A DNA stretch of 64,000 nucleotides. Source: Deltaproteobacteria bacterium. Lineage in GTDB: Bacteria; Bdellovibrionota; Bdellovibrionia; Bdellovibrionales; Bdellovibrionaceae. Positions 33,854 through 43,099 of this stretch are shown piece by piece. The stretch lies in contig JAFLCC010000016.1 in the NCBI GenBank assembly GCA_017302835.1, positions 1-64,000 of the forward strand, in the 5' to 3' direction. How positions within the stretch are numbered: the first letter of the stretch is position 1; every line of letters begins with the position of its first letter. Below the pieces are notes generated by a model that saw only the letters and a list, made by a program, of their open reading frames with translations, searched no databases and had not been told where the DNA came from. The translations under genes and the position numbers were made by a program.

Positions 33854-35227
33854 ATGAATTTATTAAAATTAAACCTCGCTAAAAATCAAATTTCTACTGA
33901 TCCTGAACAATTAAAAATTTATGGAAAGGATTGGACAACTTACTTTGATATTCAAAGTTCTGCCCTGGTCTTCCCCGAAACCACTGAAGATGTTGTCCAA
34001 ATTGTCCAGTGGGCCAATAAAGAAAATGTAGCTCTGGTGCCCTCGGGCGGTCGAACAGGATTATCTGGCGGGGCTTGCACCATCCAAAATGAAGTGATTG
34101 TTTCCTTTGAAAGAATGAACCAAATTTTAGAATTTGACTCCTCTGAAAATTCAGTTGTTTGCCAAGCGGGAGTGATCACTGAAGAACTGCAAAATTTTGC
34201 CAAAAGCAAAAATTTATTCTATCCGGTTGATTTTGCCGCCCGTGGCTCCTCGCAAATTGGAGGAAATATTGCGACTAATGCGGGTGGAATTAAAGTGATT
34301 CGCTATGGTCTTACCAGGGACTGGGTCACGTCCTTAACGGTTGTGACTGGAAAGGGTGAGGTCTTAAAACTCAACAATAATCTTGTTAAAAATGCGACCG
34401 GTTATGATCTGAGACATTTATTTATTGGGAGCGAAGGCACCTTGGGTTTTATCACCGAAGCAACCATACAACTTACAAATCCGCCACCTCCCTTGGAAGT
34501 TCTTTTACTGGCATGTAGTTCTATGGAAAATGTTCTTCATACCTTTAGACTGTTCAATCAAGAAACTTCACTGTCTGCTTTTGAAATGATCTCGGATATC
34601 GCTCTTGAAAAAGTTCTACTGAATACTCATTTGCCTTCCCCTTTTGAAAATAAATATCCTTTTTTTCTCCTTGTTGAAATAGAAAAACCCTCTGAAGAAG
34701 CTGAAAATAAAATTCAATCCACCCTAGAGACAGCCTTCACGGAATCCTTTATCACAGATGGCTTGATCGCTCAATCAGAACAACAAGCCAAGACGTTTTG
34801 GCGCTACCGAGAAGATACCAGTGAATCCCTAGCTAAATTTTTTCCTTATAAAAACGATATCTCTGTCAGAATTTCTAAAATGATTCCCTTTATTGCTGAA
34901 TTGGAAAATATCATCAAGACACATTATCCTGATTGGACCGTTGTCTGGTTTGGTCATGTAGGGGATGGAAATCTTCATTTAAATATCTTACGCCCGCCAG
35001 AAATGACAAAGGAACTTTTCGTACAGGAATGTCGTAAAGTGGATATTGAAATTTTTCAATGTTTGAAAAAATATTCTGGCAGTATCTCTGCAGAACATGG
35101 TGTCGGCTTAACAAAAAAGAATTTTCTTCACTACAGCCGAAGTCCCGAAGAAATCCAAATTTTAAAACAGATCAAAAAGATTTTCGACCCTCAAGGTATC
35201 ATCAACCCTGGGAAACTTTTGGATTGA
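33854..35227 (+). CDS. FAD-linked oxidase, GlcD/D-2-hydroxyacid dehydrogenase type
   Basis: A 457-residue FAD_binding_4/FAD-oxidase-C protein. FAD-binding blocks: LVPSGGRTGLSGGACTIQNE, GSSQIGGNIATNAGGIKVIR, NATGYDLRHLFIGSEGTLGF; the C-terminal part has VWFGHVGDGNLHLNILRP (metal-type His residues) and SAEHGVGLTKK. Such enzymes oxidise glycolate, D-lactate or D-2-hydroxyglutarate; the exact substrate cannot be told. Glycolate-oxidase partners GlcE/GlcF are absent nearby, which favours a D-lactate or D-2-hydroxyglutarate enzyme. The start is uncertain: a TTG at 33827 is in frame. Confidence 0.88.
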   Translation: MNLLKLNLAKNQISTDPEQLKIYGKDWTTYFDIQSSALVFPETTEDVVQIVQWANKENVALVPSGGRTGLSGGACTIQNEVIVSFERMNQILEFDSSENSVVCQAGVITEELQNFAKSKNLFYPVDFAARGSSQIGGNIATNAGGIKVIRYGLTRDWVTSLTVVTGKGEVLKLNNNLVKNATGYDLRHLFIGSEGTLGFITEATIQLTNPPPPLEVLLLACSSMENVLHTFRLFNQETSLSAFEMISDIALEKVLLNTHLPSPFENKYPFFLLVEIEKPSEEAENKIQSTLETAFTESFITDGLIAQSEQQAKTFWRYREDTSESLAKFFPYKNDISVRISKMIPFIAELENIIKTHYPDWTVVWFGHVGDGNLHLNILRPPEMTKELFVQECRKVDIEIFQCLKKYSGSISAEHGVGLTKKNFLHYSRSPEEIQILKQIKKIFDPQGIINPGKLLD

Positions 35228-35346
35228 ACTTTAGGCAGAAAAAAGAAAACCAGCACTTCGGTCAGCACCACAATCCTACTGAACTCCACCCACGGGATTA
35301 ACAGAAGTTTTTTGACTTCATTTTTATCTTGAAGAGCCTTAAAAAC

Positions 35347-35393
35347 AGGAGGTGGATTTTTCAAAAAACGAGAAAAATCCACCTCCTTTTTTT
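35347..35393 (+). terminator. Rho-independent terminator
   Basis: AGGAGGTGGATTTTT (35347-35361) and AAAAATCCACCTCCT (35373-35387) form a perfect 15-bp stem with an 11-base loop, followed by a run of seven Ts. It lies 120 bases after the FAD oxidase stop. The A/T run on both sides makes it potentially bidirectional. Confidence 0.9.
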
Positions 35394-35528
35394 GTCCATT
35401 AGTGAAGGTAACTACGAGATTACTGGATACCAGGATGATTCAACAGCTAGAACTTGACTTGTTTGCCGCTTAGGAAATAAAAACAAAAAATCATTCTGGA
35501 TTATTTTTAAATAAGGAAAAAATCGACT

Positions 35529-35795
35529 ATGAAGCAAACAGCAAAAATTGTGATTTATACTAAGGTCCCTTGTCCTTATTGCGATAGGGCCATCAATTTA
35601 TTGGAAGAAAAGAAACTAGATTTTTCTGAAATTGATCTTACAGACAAACCGGATGAAATTCAAAAAATTAAAGACCAAACAGGATGGCGAACAGTTCCTA
35701 TCATATTGATTAATGATCAAGTCATTGGCGGTTATATGGATTTAAAAGCACTCGATGAAGAAGGAAAATTAGAATCCCTGCTTTATTCCAGGTAA
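35529..35795 (+). CDS. grxC: Glutaredoxin 3 (dithiol)
   Basis: An 88-residue glutaredoxin: KIVIYTKVPCPYCDRAINLL with CPYC at about 15-18, the cis-Pro segment RTVPIILINDQVIGGYMDLK near 58, and GKLESLLYS at the end. It reduces disulfides and glutathione-mixed disulfides in the cytoplasm. Single gene with its own upstream AAGGAAAA. Confidence 0.94.
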   Translation: MKQTAKIVIYTKVPCPYCDRAINLLEEKKLDFSEIDLTDKPDEIQKIKDQTGWRTVPIILINDQVIGGYMDLKALDEEGKLESLLYSR

Positions 35796-35854
35796 TTAGC
35801 GGTTGAGACTTTTTGGTATCCTTATTTTCTTAAATATTGCCATCTTTAGCTACT

Positions 35855-35911
35855 CCAAACGCAATTAAACTTTCGTTTAGAGTAGCTAAATGAAAGTTTA
35901 GTTGCGTTTGG
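35855..35911. repeat. Long inverted repeat before the DUF4143 ATPase
   Basis: CCAAACGCAATTAAACTTTC (35855-35874) and GAAAGTTTAGTTGCGTTTGG (35892-35911) pair with one mismatch; the loop itself holds TTTAG/CTAAA. No T run follows, so it is a poor terminator. The ATPase gene begins directly after it. Could be a small insertion or a control hairpin. Confidence 0.7.
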
Positions 35912-35920
35912 AAAAGGAGC

Positions 35921-37078
35921 TTGATACTCTTAAGTTGGGGGCCCGTGGTGATCAATAGAACTTTTTGGGAAGATAAGATAGATGCTTTGTGGAAAGAAAA
36001 AAATCTGATCTGGATTGCAGGAGTCAGGCGTTCTGGAAAAACAACTCTATGTAAAAATTTAAGATTGCCAATATACGACTGTGAACTAGGCTCTGTTCGT
36101 CTTCAGCTCGAAGACCCAGAGACATTTTTTACTAATATGAAATCACCGGTTATTGCTCTTGATGAAATTCATAAATTGCCTGACCCATCAAATGTTCTTA
36201 AAATTGCAACTGACCATTTTCCTAAAATAAAAATTATTGCAACAGGTTCGTCCTCTATTCAAGCATTGAATAAATTTAAAGACTCCTTAACGGATAGAAA
36301 AAGAATTCTTTTTTTTACCCCAATGAACTCTGTCGATTTAAAAGACTTTGGATTAAGTCTTAATGAGAGAATGATAAAAGGAGGTTTGCCGCCGGCAATT
36401 CTGTCCGAACGCTTTAATGAAAACTTTTATCAGGATTGGATTGATTCCTTTTGGGCTAAAGATATTCAGGAGCTTTTTAAAGTCGAAAAACGTCATGGTT
36501 TTATAAAGTTTTTTGAACTTTTAGCCCTTCAATCTGGAGACTTATTTGAAGCTACGAGATTTTCTAGTGAATGTGAAGTGTCTCGACCTACAATTCAGAA
36601 ATATCTTGATATTTTGGAGTTAAGTTTTATTGCTTATCGATTGCGTCCTTTCCATAAAAACTCAGGAAAAGAAGTCGTTGCGGCCCCAAAAGTTTATTTT
36701 TTTGATACAGGATTTATCAGCTATTTTCGCGGTATTTCTCAGCTGTCTAGTGAGCTTAAGGGACATTATTGGAAAAATCTAGTGCTTAATGAACTTCTAT
36801 CTTTCTATCATCCTGATTCAATTTATTATTGGCGAGATAAAAATCAAACTGAAATAGATTTTATTTTAAAACTAAGAGGGCGTGACCCTGTTACCATAGA
36901 ATGCAAATTGCAAGCAAAATCATTTGCAACCAACCGGGTGGAAAGTTTTAGAAAAATTCATAACGGAAATGAGAACTGGTGCATTGCAACTGATATTAAA
37001 GACTCCTATTCTAAAGACATAAATGGGCATCAAATTAGATTTTTAAATATTCACCATCTTAAAGATCTTGTGAAGTAA
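35921..37078 (+). CDS. AAA-type ATPase with DUF4143 domain
   Basis: A 385-residue ATPase of the AAA_14/DUF4143 group. Walker A GVRRSGKTTL near residue 34, Walker B PVIALDEIHKL near 77, sensor region KIIATGSSSIQAL near 107, winged-helix-like ECEVSRPTIQKYLDILE near 218, and a C-terminal nuclease-like core YYWRDKNQTEIDFIL...VTIECKLQ (PD-(D/E)xK pattern). The family is widespread and often horizontally moved; function is poorly known. Start uncertain: TTG 35921, or GTG 35945 behind a G-rich stretch. Its last 20 bases overlap the convergent RND gene. Confidence 0.82.
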   Translation: MILLSWGPVVINRTFWEDKIDALWKEKNLIWIAGVRRSGKTTLCKNLRLPIYDCELGSVRLQLEDPETFFTNMKSPVIALDEIHKLPDPSNVLKIATDHFPKIKIIATGSSSIQALNKFKDSLTDRKRILFFTPMNSVDLKDFGLSLNERMIKGGLPPAILSERFNENFYQDWIDSFWAKDIQELFKVEKRHGFIKFFELLALQSGDLFEATRFSSECEVSRPTIQKYLDILELSFIAYRLRPFHKNSGKEVVAAPKVYFFDTGFISYFRGISQLSSELKGHYWKNLVLNELLSFYHPDSIYYWRDKNQTEIDFILKLRGRDPVTIECKLQAKSFATNRVESFRKIHNGNENWCIATDIKDSYSKDINGHQIRFLNIHHLKDLVK

Positions 37079-40000
37079 GAATCTTTCCTTTTATCCATTG
37101 ACCCATATTTTCAATATATCCAAATGCGGCTGGTACCACGATAAGTGTTAATAAGGTTGAGCTCGCAACACCTCCAATGATGGCAACCCCCATGGATTGT
37201 CTCTGCGCTCCAAGCTCCGTCAAACCAATAGCAATAGGTAAGGTTCCTGCTATTAATGCCAGAGATGTCATCAAGATGGGACGAAGGCGGGTCTTACAAG
37301 ATGTCACTATCGCCTGGTTCATGTCCATTCCTTGATCTAGAAGTTTCTTTGAGTAATCCACTAATAGTATCGAATTTTTAGCCACCACTCCTAAAAGCAT
37401 TACAATCCCAATTAATGAAAAAATATCAATCGTTTTATGGGTGATAAATAAACCTCCCATCGCGCCACTTACGGCTAAGGGCAGAGCTAACAAAATAGTG
37501 ATCGGTGTGATAAAGCTTTCGTACAGTGAAGATAATACCAGATAAATAAACAGAATTCCTAATCCCATTGCTAACATCATATTTGCCATTAAATCTTTAA
37601 AATCTTCTGCTTGACCTACGAAGGCGTACTCGACTCCCAGGGGTGGTTTTAACTCTGCCTTTAAAAGTTGCTCAATCTCTTGAGAGGCATCACCGAGTCG
37701 CCCATTGGCATCCAAATTAGCGGTGATAGCAATAAATCTATTTTTATTTTGTCGATTTATTTGTGAGTAACCAAAACTATTTTCGCCTTTAGCCACTTTA
37801 TTTAAAGCTATCATGTTGAAATTAGAATTAGGAAGAAAGGTTGAGTTAAATTGCGTTCGCAAGTCTCTGTCAGCCTCTTGAAACCTAAGTCGTACTTGAT
37901 ATTCAATACCATTCTCTCTGAAAATGGCAGGTTCAGTGCCTTCAGTGCGAGCTCGCAACTCGGCCCCTGCTGTGCCTGTGGAGATGCCTAATGACTCTGA
38001 TTTTTCTCGATCAAAGCGAACATGATATTCCGGTTTTCCACTTCGAAAATTGGTATCGACGTCCACAAATCCTTTAATTTGAGAAATTCGAGATTTGAGT
38101 TTGTCTGCAAATTGAGTCAGAACCTCCAAGTTTTCACCCGTTAAATACAGATTTAATGGTTTTTGTCCTGCACCTGAAATATCAATATCAGTTACGGCCA
38201 ATACAGCTTCATCATGAAAAATCTTTAATTTTTTCCTGATAATATCCTTTAACTCAGTTGTGTTTGCCTTTCTTTTATTCGCTGGAACTAGTTTAATTAA
38301 AAAGTTTCCTTTATTCCCTTCTCCTTCATTGTTTCCTACCGTTCGGGCTACAAAATCTATAGCCGCTTCCGTACGAATCAAGTCTTCCACTTTTTTCATA
38401 AATTTTTCTGTTTCAAAAATCGAAGTTCCTACGGGTTTTTCCACACTGACTGCAAATTCCCCGATGTCATTGGGAGGCAGAAAAGTTTTAGGCACATATT
38501 TTCCCAATACCAATGAAAAAATAAAAACGATCAGTGCAAGCAACAAAACGGATTTACGGTACCTTAAAGTAAAAATAATTGTTTTTTCATACAACCGCTC
38601 AAGACCGGTCTGCAAGCGATCAAACTGTGCCAATAGTTTGGCTATGGGTCCTTTGCCTTTTTCATGTTCATTTTTTGTTGCTAGATAAGCTGACATCATT
38701 GGCGCCATGGTAAAGGCATCAAATAAGGATATCAGCATCGTAAAAACAACGGTCAATCCAAATTGACGAAAAAACTGACCGACCATCCCTTGAACAAAAG
38801 CAATTGGACCAAAAACCGCAACAACAACCAAAGTCGTTGCGATTACGGCTTGGGCGACCTCCGCAGTTCCTTCAAGAGCCGCTTGAAAAGGTTTTTTACC
38901 CATTTCTAAATGTCTAAAAATATTTTCTCGTACCACAATGGCATCATCAATTAACAATCCCACGGCAAGGGACAATGCCAGAAGTGTCATGATATTAATT
39001 GAAAATCCCATGATAAACATAATGACAAATCCACCTAAAAGAGAGTTTGGTAACGCCATCCCAGTGATAAAGGTAGATCTTACGGACCCTAGAAAGAAAA
39101 AGACAACGACAATACATAACAAGATTCCAAAAGTGATGCTTTCTTTGACATCAGCGATATTCAGTCGAATAGGTATAGAGGAGTCTCTAATGAGAATTAA
39201 TTTAGCATCTAAGTTTTTGCTTTTTAAATACTCATTGATCTTTTCCATGCTCGCTTTAACCGCATCGCTGACGGCAACTGTATTGGTTCCACTTTGTTTG
39301 AAAACATCAAGAAAAATAGCGTTCTGATTGTCAATACTTGAAATTCTTTTGACATCAGCTAAAGATCTTTCAACCTGGGCAATCTCTTTTAACTTAACAG
39401 AACGATCGGAACCAAGAAAATTAATTGAGATATTTTTGATTTGTTCTAAATCAGCAAATTCCCCTAGGGTTCGCATCACTGTTTCTTGTTTTAAGGTTTC
39501 CACTTTGCCAATGGGAACATCTTTTGAGGTCTCCTCAATTCTTCGAGAGACTTGTAACATGGATAAATTTCTATCTTGCAGTTTAGTTTTATCTACTGAA
39601 ATGTGAATCTCTTGTTTTCTACCGCCAATGATATTTAGCTGCCCCACATCGGGAATTCGTTCTATTTGCGCCTTTATCTGTTCATCAACAATGTCATAAA
39701 TTTTTGCGGCATCCATCTTAGAAATAACGGCTAAGGTGATAACGGCTTGGTCGGCAGGATCAAAACGTCGAATGATAGGCTCTTTAATATCATTTGGTAG
39801 TTTTCGTCGCACATTGCTGATTCGATTTCTTACCTGCTGTTCCACTTCCTTAATATCCGAGCCTAGTTTAAATTGAAGGATAATAATGGAAGCGGAATCT
39901 AAATTATTTGAAGTGATAGTTTTTAGTCCAGACAAGGAGCCCAATTCATCTTCAATAGGTTTGGCAACTTGTTTTTCAACATCGACGGGAGAAGCTCCCG

Positions 40001-40154
40001 GATAGGCTATTTGAATAAAAATCGTTGGAAAGGTCACATCTGGAAATAAATCCACGGGCATTTTTTTCAAACAAATATAACCTAAAATGAGCATCAAACT
40101 CACTACACATGTAATAAAAATAGGACGCTTAATGGATAGCTCAGCTAAATTCAT
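37059..40154 (-). CDS. RND efflux pump inner-membrane transporter (AcrB/HAE1 type)
   Basis: A 1031-residue proton-driven exporter. It begins MNLAELSIKRPIFITCVVSL (first helix), then DLFPDVTFPTIFIQIAYPGA. The proton-relay Asp pair is in LSLAVGLLIDDAIVVREN (helix 4); AALEGTAEVAQAVIATTLVV follows; the C-terminal half repeats the layout, with LLGVVAKNSILLVDYSKKL and TRLRPILMTSLALIAG. The start at 40154 is chosen because homologues start at MNLxxxSIKRP; it is one base from the TolC stop. No periplasmic adaptor gene is in the operon. It would export drugs or envelope compounds. Confidence 0.94.
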   Translation of the reverse strand: MNLAELSIKRPIFITCVVSLMLILGYICLKKMPVDLFPDVTFPTIFIQIAYPGASPVDVEKQVAKPIEDELGSLSGLKTITSNNLDSASIIILQFKLGSDIKEVEQQVRNRISNVRRKLPNDIKEPIIRRFDPADQAVITLAVISKMDAAKIYDIVDEQIKAQIERIPDVGQLNIIGGRKQEIHISVDKTKLQDRNLSMLQVSRRIEETSKDVPIGKVETLKQETVMRTLGEFADLEQIKNISINFLGSDRSVKLKEIAQVERSLADVKRISSIDNQNAIFLDVFKQSGTNTVAVSDAVKASMEKINEYLKSKNLDAKLILIRDSSIPIRLNIADVKESITFGILLCIVVVFFFLGSVRSTFITGMALPNSLLGGFVIMFIMGFSINIMTLLALSLAVGLLIDDAIVVRENIFRHLEMGKKPFQAALEGTAEVAQAVIATTLVVVAVFGPIAFVQGMVGQFFRQFGLTVVFTMLISLFDAFTMAPMMSAYLATKNEHEKGKGPIAKLLAQFDRLQTGLERLYEKTIIFTLRYRKSVLLLALIVFIFSLVLGKYVPKTFLPPNDIGEFAVSVEKPVGTSIFETEKFMKKVEDLIRTEAAIDFVARTVGNNEGEGNKGNFLIKLVPANKRKANTTELKDIIRKKLKIFHDEAVLAVTDIDISGAGQKPLNLYLTGENLEVLTQFADKLKSRISQIKGFVDVDTNFRSGKPEYHVRFDREKSESLGISTGTAGAELRARTEGTEPAIFRENGIEYQVRLRFQEADRDLRTQFNSTFLPNSNFNMIALNKVAKGENSFGYSQINRQNKNRFIAITANLDANGRLGDASQEIEQLLKAELKPPLGVEYAFVGQAEDFKDLMANMMLAMGLGILFIYLVLSSLYESFITPITILLALPLAVSGAMGGLFITHKTIDIFSLIGIVMLLGVVAKNSILLVDYSKKLLDQGMDMNQAIVTSCKTRLRPILMTSLALIAGTLPIAIGLTELGAQRQSMGVAIIGGVASSTLLTLIVVPAAFGYIENMGQWIKGKILTSQDL

Positions 40155-40155
40155 A

Positions 40156-41595
40156 TTATTCCTTAATCTCTGTAAACAACAGTCCCTGAGTTTCAAGTTT
40201 TCGTTGCTCGGCTTTCAATTTGATGAGACTTAGTTCAGATTCGCTTGCCTCTTGTTCTGAAGTGATAACCTGAGAGGTAATCGATCGTCCTTTCGCTAAC
40301 TTATCTTGCTCCGCCTTCGCTCGTTCTCGTTGATATTCGGTAACTTTAGCTAGAGCATTGATTTTGTTTGTAAGTTCATTAAATCGCCGATTTAATTCGT
40401 CCCACAAAGTTTTACTTTCAATTTGTTTTCGTTTTAGCTTCAACTCACTGACTAAAAGTTCTTTTTCAGATTGCAAGGTCAGTGCATTCTTTGCGTCGGT
40501 CCCCCATAAATAAGTCCAGGTCAATGCCAATTGGGTTGTAGGGGTTTGGGTTTTTGTTAATTCCCCTCCTAAAGAAAAAGCGGCTTTCGTTGTGTCATAG
40601 GCGTTGGTGTTGTACGAAGCTGAAAGTTGTAAATCAGACTTTTGATTTTCAGAAATTTCATTGACCAGAGATTTTCTGAGGGCTGTTTCTAATAAAGAAA
40701 CTTGAATTTCCATTCGAGAAATATTTTTTATTCCAGGCAAATAATGGATCAGTGATCGGCTTTTATTAATATCGCCAACAAAACCTGGGCTCACTTCGTT
40801 TTCTTTCAATTCTAAAAAATCTCGTACTTTTTGATTATTGCTTTTCTTTTCGTCTAAGCTCGAAATTAATTGTAATTCTCTGCTCGCTTTTAAAGCTTTG
40901 GCATTCATTAAGTCAGCTCTATCGGCGATACCATCGGCATACCTTTTTTGGATCCAATTTTCAATTTTAGTTGCTCTTTGTAAAGAAGCTTCTCGCTGAA
41001 GGACTTCTAGATCTAAATAAAGTGAATCCCAAAATAACAATTCCGCCTCGAAAACTTGCTGCTTTTCTTGTAATGTTAATGATACTAATTCCAGATCTTT
41101 CTGGATGACTTCTCGTTCTCGCCGGATAGAAGTTAAGCGTCCCCAGGAATCTTTCAATAGCGATTGCGAAAGACTGACCCCCAAGGATCCTGTTGCATAC
41201 TTAGCGTAGGAAGAAAAGATGGGGCTCTGAATCCCATTGTTTTCAACTTCCATTAAATCTGTGGAAATTTTTATCTGCGTCCCTGTAGCTAATTTCTGAC
41301 TTAATCCCAAAGAGTATTTTTTACCCAAGGATTCATTAGCAGATAATTGACTGGGTTGTTTTTTATCTGATAAATACCCGGCACTTAAAAACAAAACAGG
41401 AGCGAGGGAAATATCTCCACTTTTCTGCTTTAACAACGAGGCTTCCTTGGACTCTGGATATACCCTAAATAAGGTATTCTTTGCACGGATATTAAGGATG
41501 AATTCTTCTAAGCTCATAGGCTTTTGTGATTGTGCTGAAGACATCATTACGGTTAAAGTTACAAAAATACTAACTATCATTCTATTTTTTTTCAC
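40156..41595 (-). CDS. TolC-type outer-membrane efflux protein
   Basis: A 479-residue protein with signal MKKNRMIVSIFVTLTVMMSS and two repeats of long helices and strands typical of outer-membrane efflux proteins: SLGLSQKLATGTQIKISTDL, SLSQSLLKDSWGRLTS, then QLALTWTYLWGTDAKNALTL and a coiled-coil with ERAKAEQDKLAKGRSITSQV. It forms the outer-membrane exit duct for the RND pump encoded next to it. Its ATG overlaps the upstream TetR stop (41592-41595, ATGA). Confidence 0.88.
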   Translation of the reverse strand: MKKNRMIVSIFVTLTVMMSSAQSQKPMSLEEFILNIRAKNTLFRVYPESKEASLLKQKSGDISLAPVLFLSAGYLSDKKQPSQLSANESLGKKYSLGLSQKLATGTQIKISTDLMEVENNGIQSPIFSSYAKYATGSLGVSLSQSLLKDSWGRLTSIRREREVIQKDLELVSLTLQEKQQVFEAELLFWDSLYLDLEVLQREASLQRATKIENWIQKRYADGIADRADLMNAKALKASRELQLISSLDEKKSNNQKVRDFLELKENEVSPGFVGDINKSRSLIHYLPGIKNISRMEIQVSLLETALRKSLVNEISENQKSDLQLSASYNTNAYDTTKAAFSLGGELTKTQTPTTQLALTWTYLWGTDAKNALTLQSEKELLVSELKLKRKQIESKTLWDELNRRFNELTNKINALAKVTEYQRERAKAEQDKLAKGRSITSQVITSEQEASESELSLIKLKAEQRKLETQGLLFTEIKE

Positions 41596-42236
41596 ACGAT
41601 GATCCCTTTAAAAAAAATTTCATAAATGGATTGAATAAATCTAATTCTATCCTTTGGAAAAACAAAAGTATTTGCCATCAAATCCCATTTACATTCCTTT
41701 TTCGACATAAAACCCCATATCGATTCCGTCAGAAGAATAAAAAAAACTTTTATTGGAATCTTTTTTTTTATTATTTTTTTTTGTTGAGCTTTTTTCATAA
41801 TCGACTCAAGTAAGACAACTAATGGCTTAATAGATTCATTATGAATTTCTTTAGCAAATGGCATTCCTTCTAAGGTTTCCCGCTGCATGATTTTGGCAAT
41901 ATATGGATTTTCTAATCTCATATCCACAAAGATAGAAATAAATTTTTTCATTTCTCTTTCAAAAAGAATTTCATTTAAATCCTCAGCGGAAAGACCTTGG
42001 ATAACCTTATGAATTTTAGATGAAATTAAAAGGGAATGTTCTTTGATGATAGCTTGATACAAGCCTTCTTTGCTACCAAAATAGTAACTTATCTGACTCA
42101 CATTCTGCTTGGATTCCTTAGCTATGTCTCTGACGCTGACACCCTCAATACCATAATCGGCAAAAAGCCTAAGTGACTTTTCCATGATAACACTTTTTGC
42201 GCTGTTTTCCTCAACTTTCATAGACATGACCACCAT
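41592..42236 (-). CDS. TetR-family repressor of the efflux operon
   Basis: A 214-residue TetR regulator: SAKSVIMEKSLRLFADYGIE, then VSVRDIAKESKQNVSQISYY (HTH) and FGSKEGLYQAIIKEH; the C-terminal domain resembles CecR/YbiH-type regulators. The start at 42236 is preferred because the longer frame (to 42263) reads through a palindromic operator. It heads the TetR-TolC-RND operon and very likely represses its own transcription by binding the two palindromes at 42236-42286. Confidence 0.88.
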   Translation of the reverse strand: MVVMSMKVEENSAKSVIMEKSLRLFADYGIEGVSVRDIAKESKQNVSQISYYFGSKEGLYQAIIKEHSLLISSKIHKVIQGLSAEDLNEILFEREMKKFISIFVDMRLENPYIAKIMQRETLEGMPFAKEIHNESIKPLVVLLESIMKKAQQKKIIKKKIPIKVFFILLTESIWGFMSKKECKWDLMANTFVFPKDRIRFIQSIYEIFFKGIIV

Positions 42237-42286
42237 TTCAAACGATTGTTTGAAATAAGTCAATCAAATTCAAGCAATCGTTTGAA
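42236..42286 (-). promoter_or_regulatory. Paired palindromic operators of the TetR-efflux operon
   Basis: TTTCAAACGATTGTTTGAAA (42236-42255) is a near-perfect palindrome touching the start codon; a second, TTCAAGCAATCGTTTGAA, lies at 42269-42286. Both share the core CAA(A/G)C(G/A)AT(T/C)GTTTG. Two sites 13 bases apart at the head of a TetR operon are good operator candidates. Confidence 0.75.
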
Positions 42287-42606
42287 ATTGAGAATTCTAT
42301 TTAGACCGACCTAAGTCGAAATTTGAAATTAAATTCAGACTAAGCTCACGACAGAAGCTATCAATTCCAGCCAGTTTGTTCATTTTGTGCAATTATGATT
42401 GATTTGTGCATTTTGTGCATTTCGTTCCTAAATGTAAAGACAGGCGAAAGATCCTGGAAGTAAGAGAGTAAAGTTCCTGCGTCAGAAACTTAAGCAGATT
42501 AATGGTGTCAAATTATCTTGGCTTTAGTTTTGCTTAGCTTGGTAATTGCTAAGTAGAACAGATAAGTTTTCTAATCAATTAATCAAATAAAACAAAAGGG
42601 GGAAAT
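42287..42606. other. Intergenic region, 320 bases
   Basis: Beyond the TetR operators I see short repeats of TTTGTGCA-like sequence (about 42387-42420) and AT-rich sequence that must hold the promoter of the Cys-rich protein gene. No gene. Confidence 0.5.
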
Positions 42607-43008
42607 GTGAAAATGGTATTAAATCAACTTGCGTTAGCAACAATGATTCTATTTATGGGAGTATTAAATTCAGCAGTTGCGAGGGACAGGGATCACCGTG
42701 GGTACGGCAATTATCAATGCTCATTTGAAGATAAAGGCTGGGAAGAGCATGGAGGTGGCCATGACAGTTGTGGAGAATGCTTAAAGCATCATGGAAAATG
42801 TATTAGGACATGTTACGAAGAGACCTATAAGTGTACTGTTCTCGGCACTGATCGTTATGGGACCACTCGTGAGTTTATTGAGGAAGGTTCCTCTCAGTGG
42901 AGGCTCGAACAGAAGGCTATGGATCGTTGCGATTACTTAAGATATGAAAGATGTGAACCCAAGGGTTGCCAAAAAGAAACAAATGTCATATCTAGAAATC
43001 GTTGTTAG
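42607..43008 (+). CDS. Cysteine-rich secreted protein, unknown
   Basis: A 133-residue protein from GTG 42607, behind AGGGGGAAAT, with signal LNQLALATMILFMGVLNSAV (cleavage after AVA). The mature part has ten cysteines: QCSFEDKGW, HDSCGECLKHHGKCIRTCYE, YKCTVLG, DRCDYLRYERC, GCQKET and a terminal RC. Several HGGGH and HH pairs add metal-binding options. No family known to me; likely a disulfide-stabilised periplasmic or secreted protein. Confidence 0.75.
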   Translation: MKMVLNQLALATMILFMGVLNSAVARDRDHRGYGNYQCSFEDKGWEEHGGGHDSCGECLKHHGKCIRTCYEETYKCTVLGTDRYGTTREFIEEGSSQWRLEQKAMDRCDYLRYERCEPKGCQKETNVISRNRC

Positions 43009-43099
43009 GGGGCTTGCTTAAAGCATTGCTAATTTTTTTTATAGACAAAAACTCAGCTTTGAATTTTAATGACAATTGAAATTCAAAGAAGGGATTTTT

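Noticed and set aside
35373-35528. A small RNA gene after the terminator at 35347
   Set aside because: No second hairpin or conserved promoter could be seen; the stretch reads as plain leader of grxC.
42237-42263. Longer N-terminus of the efflux TetR (MTYFKQSFE)
   Set aside because: These codons are the palindromic operator itself, so a coding role is unlikely.
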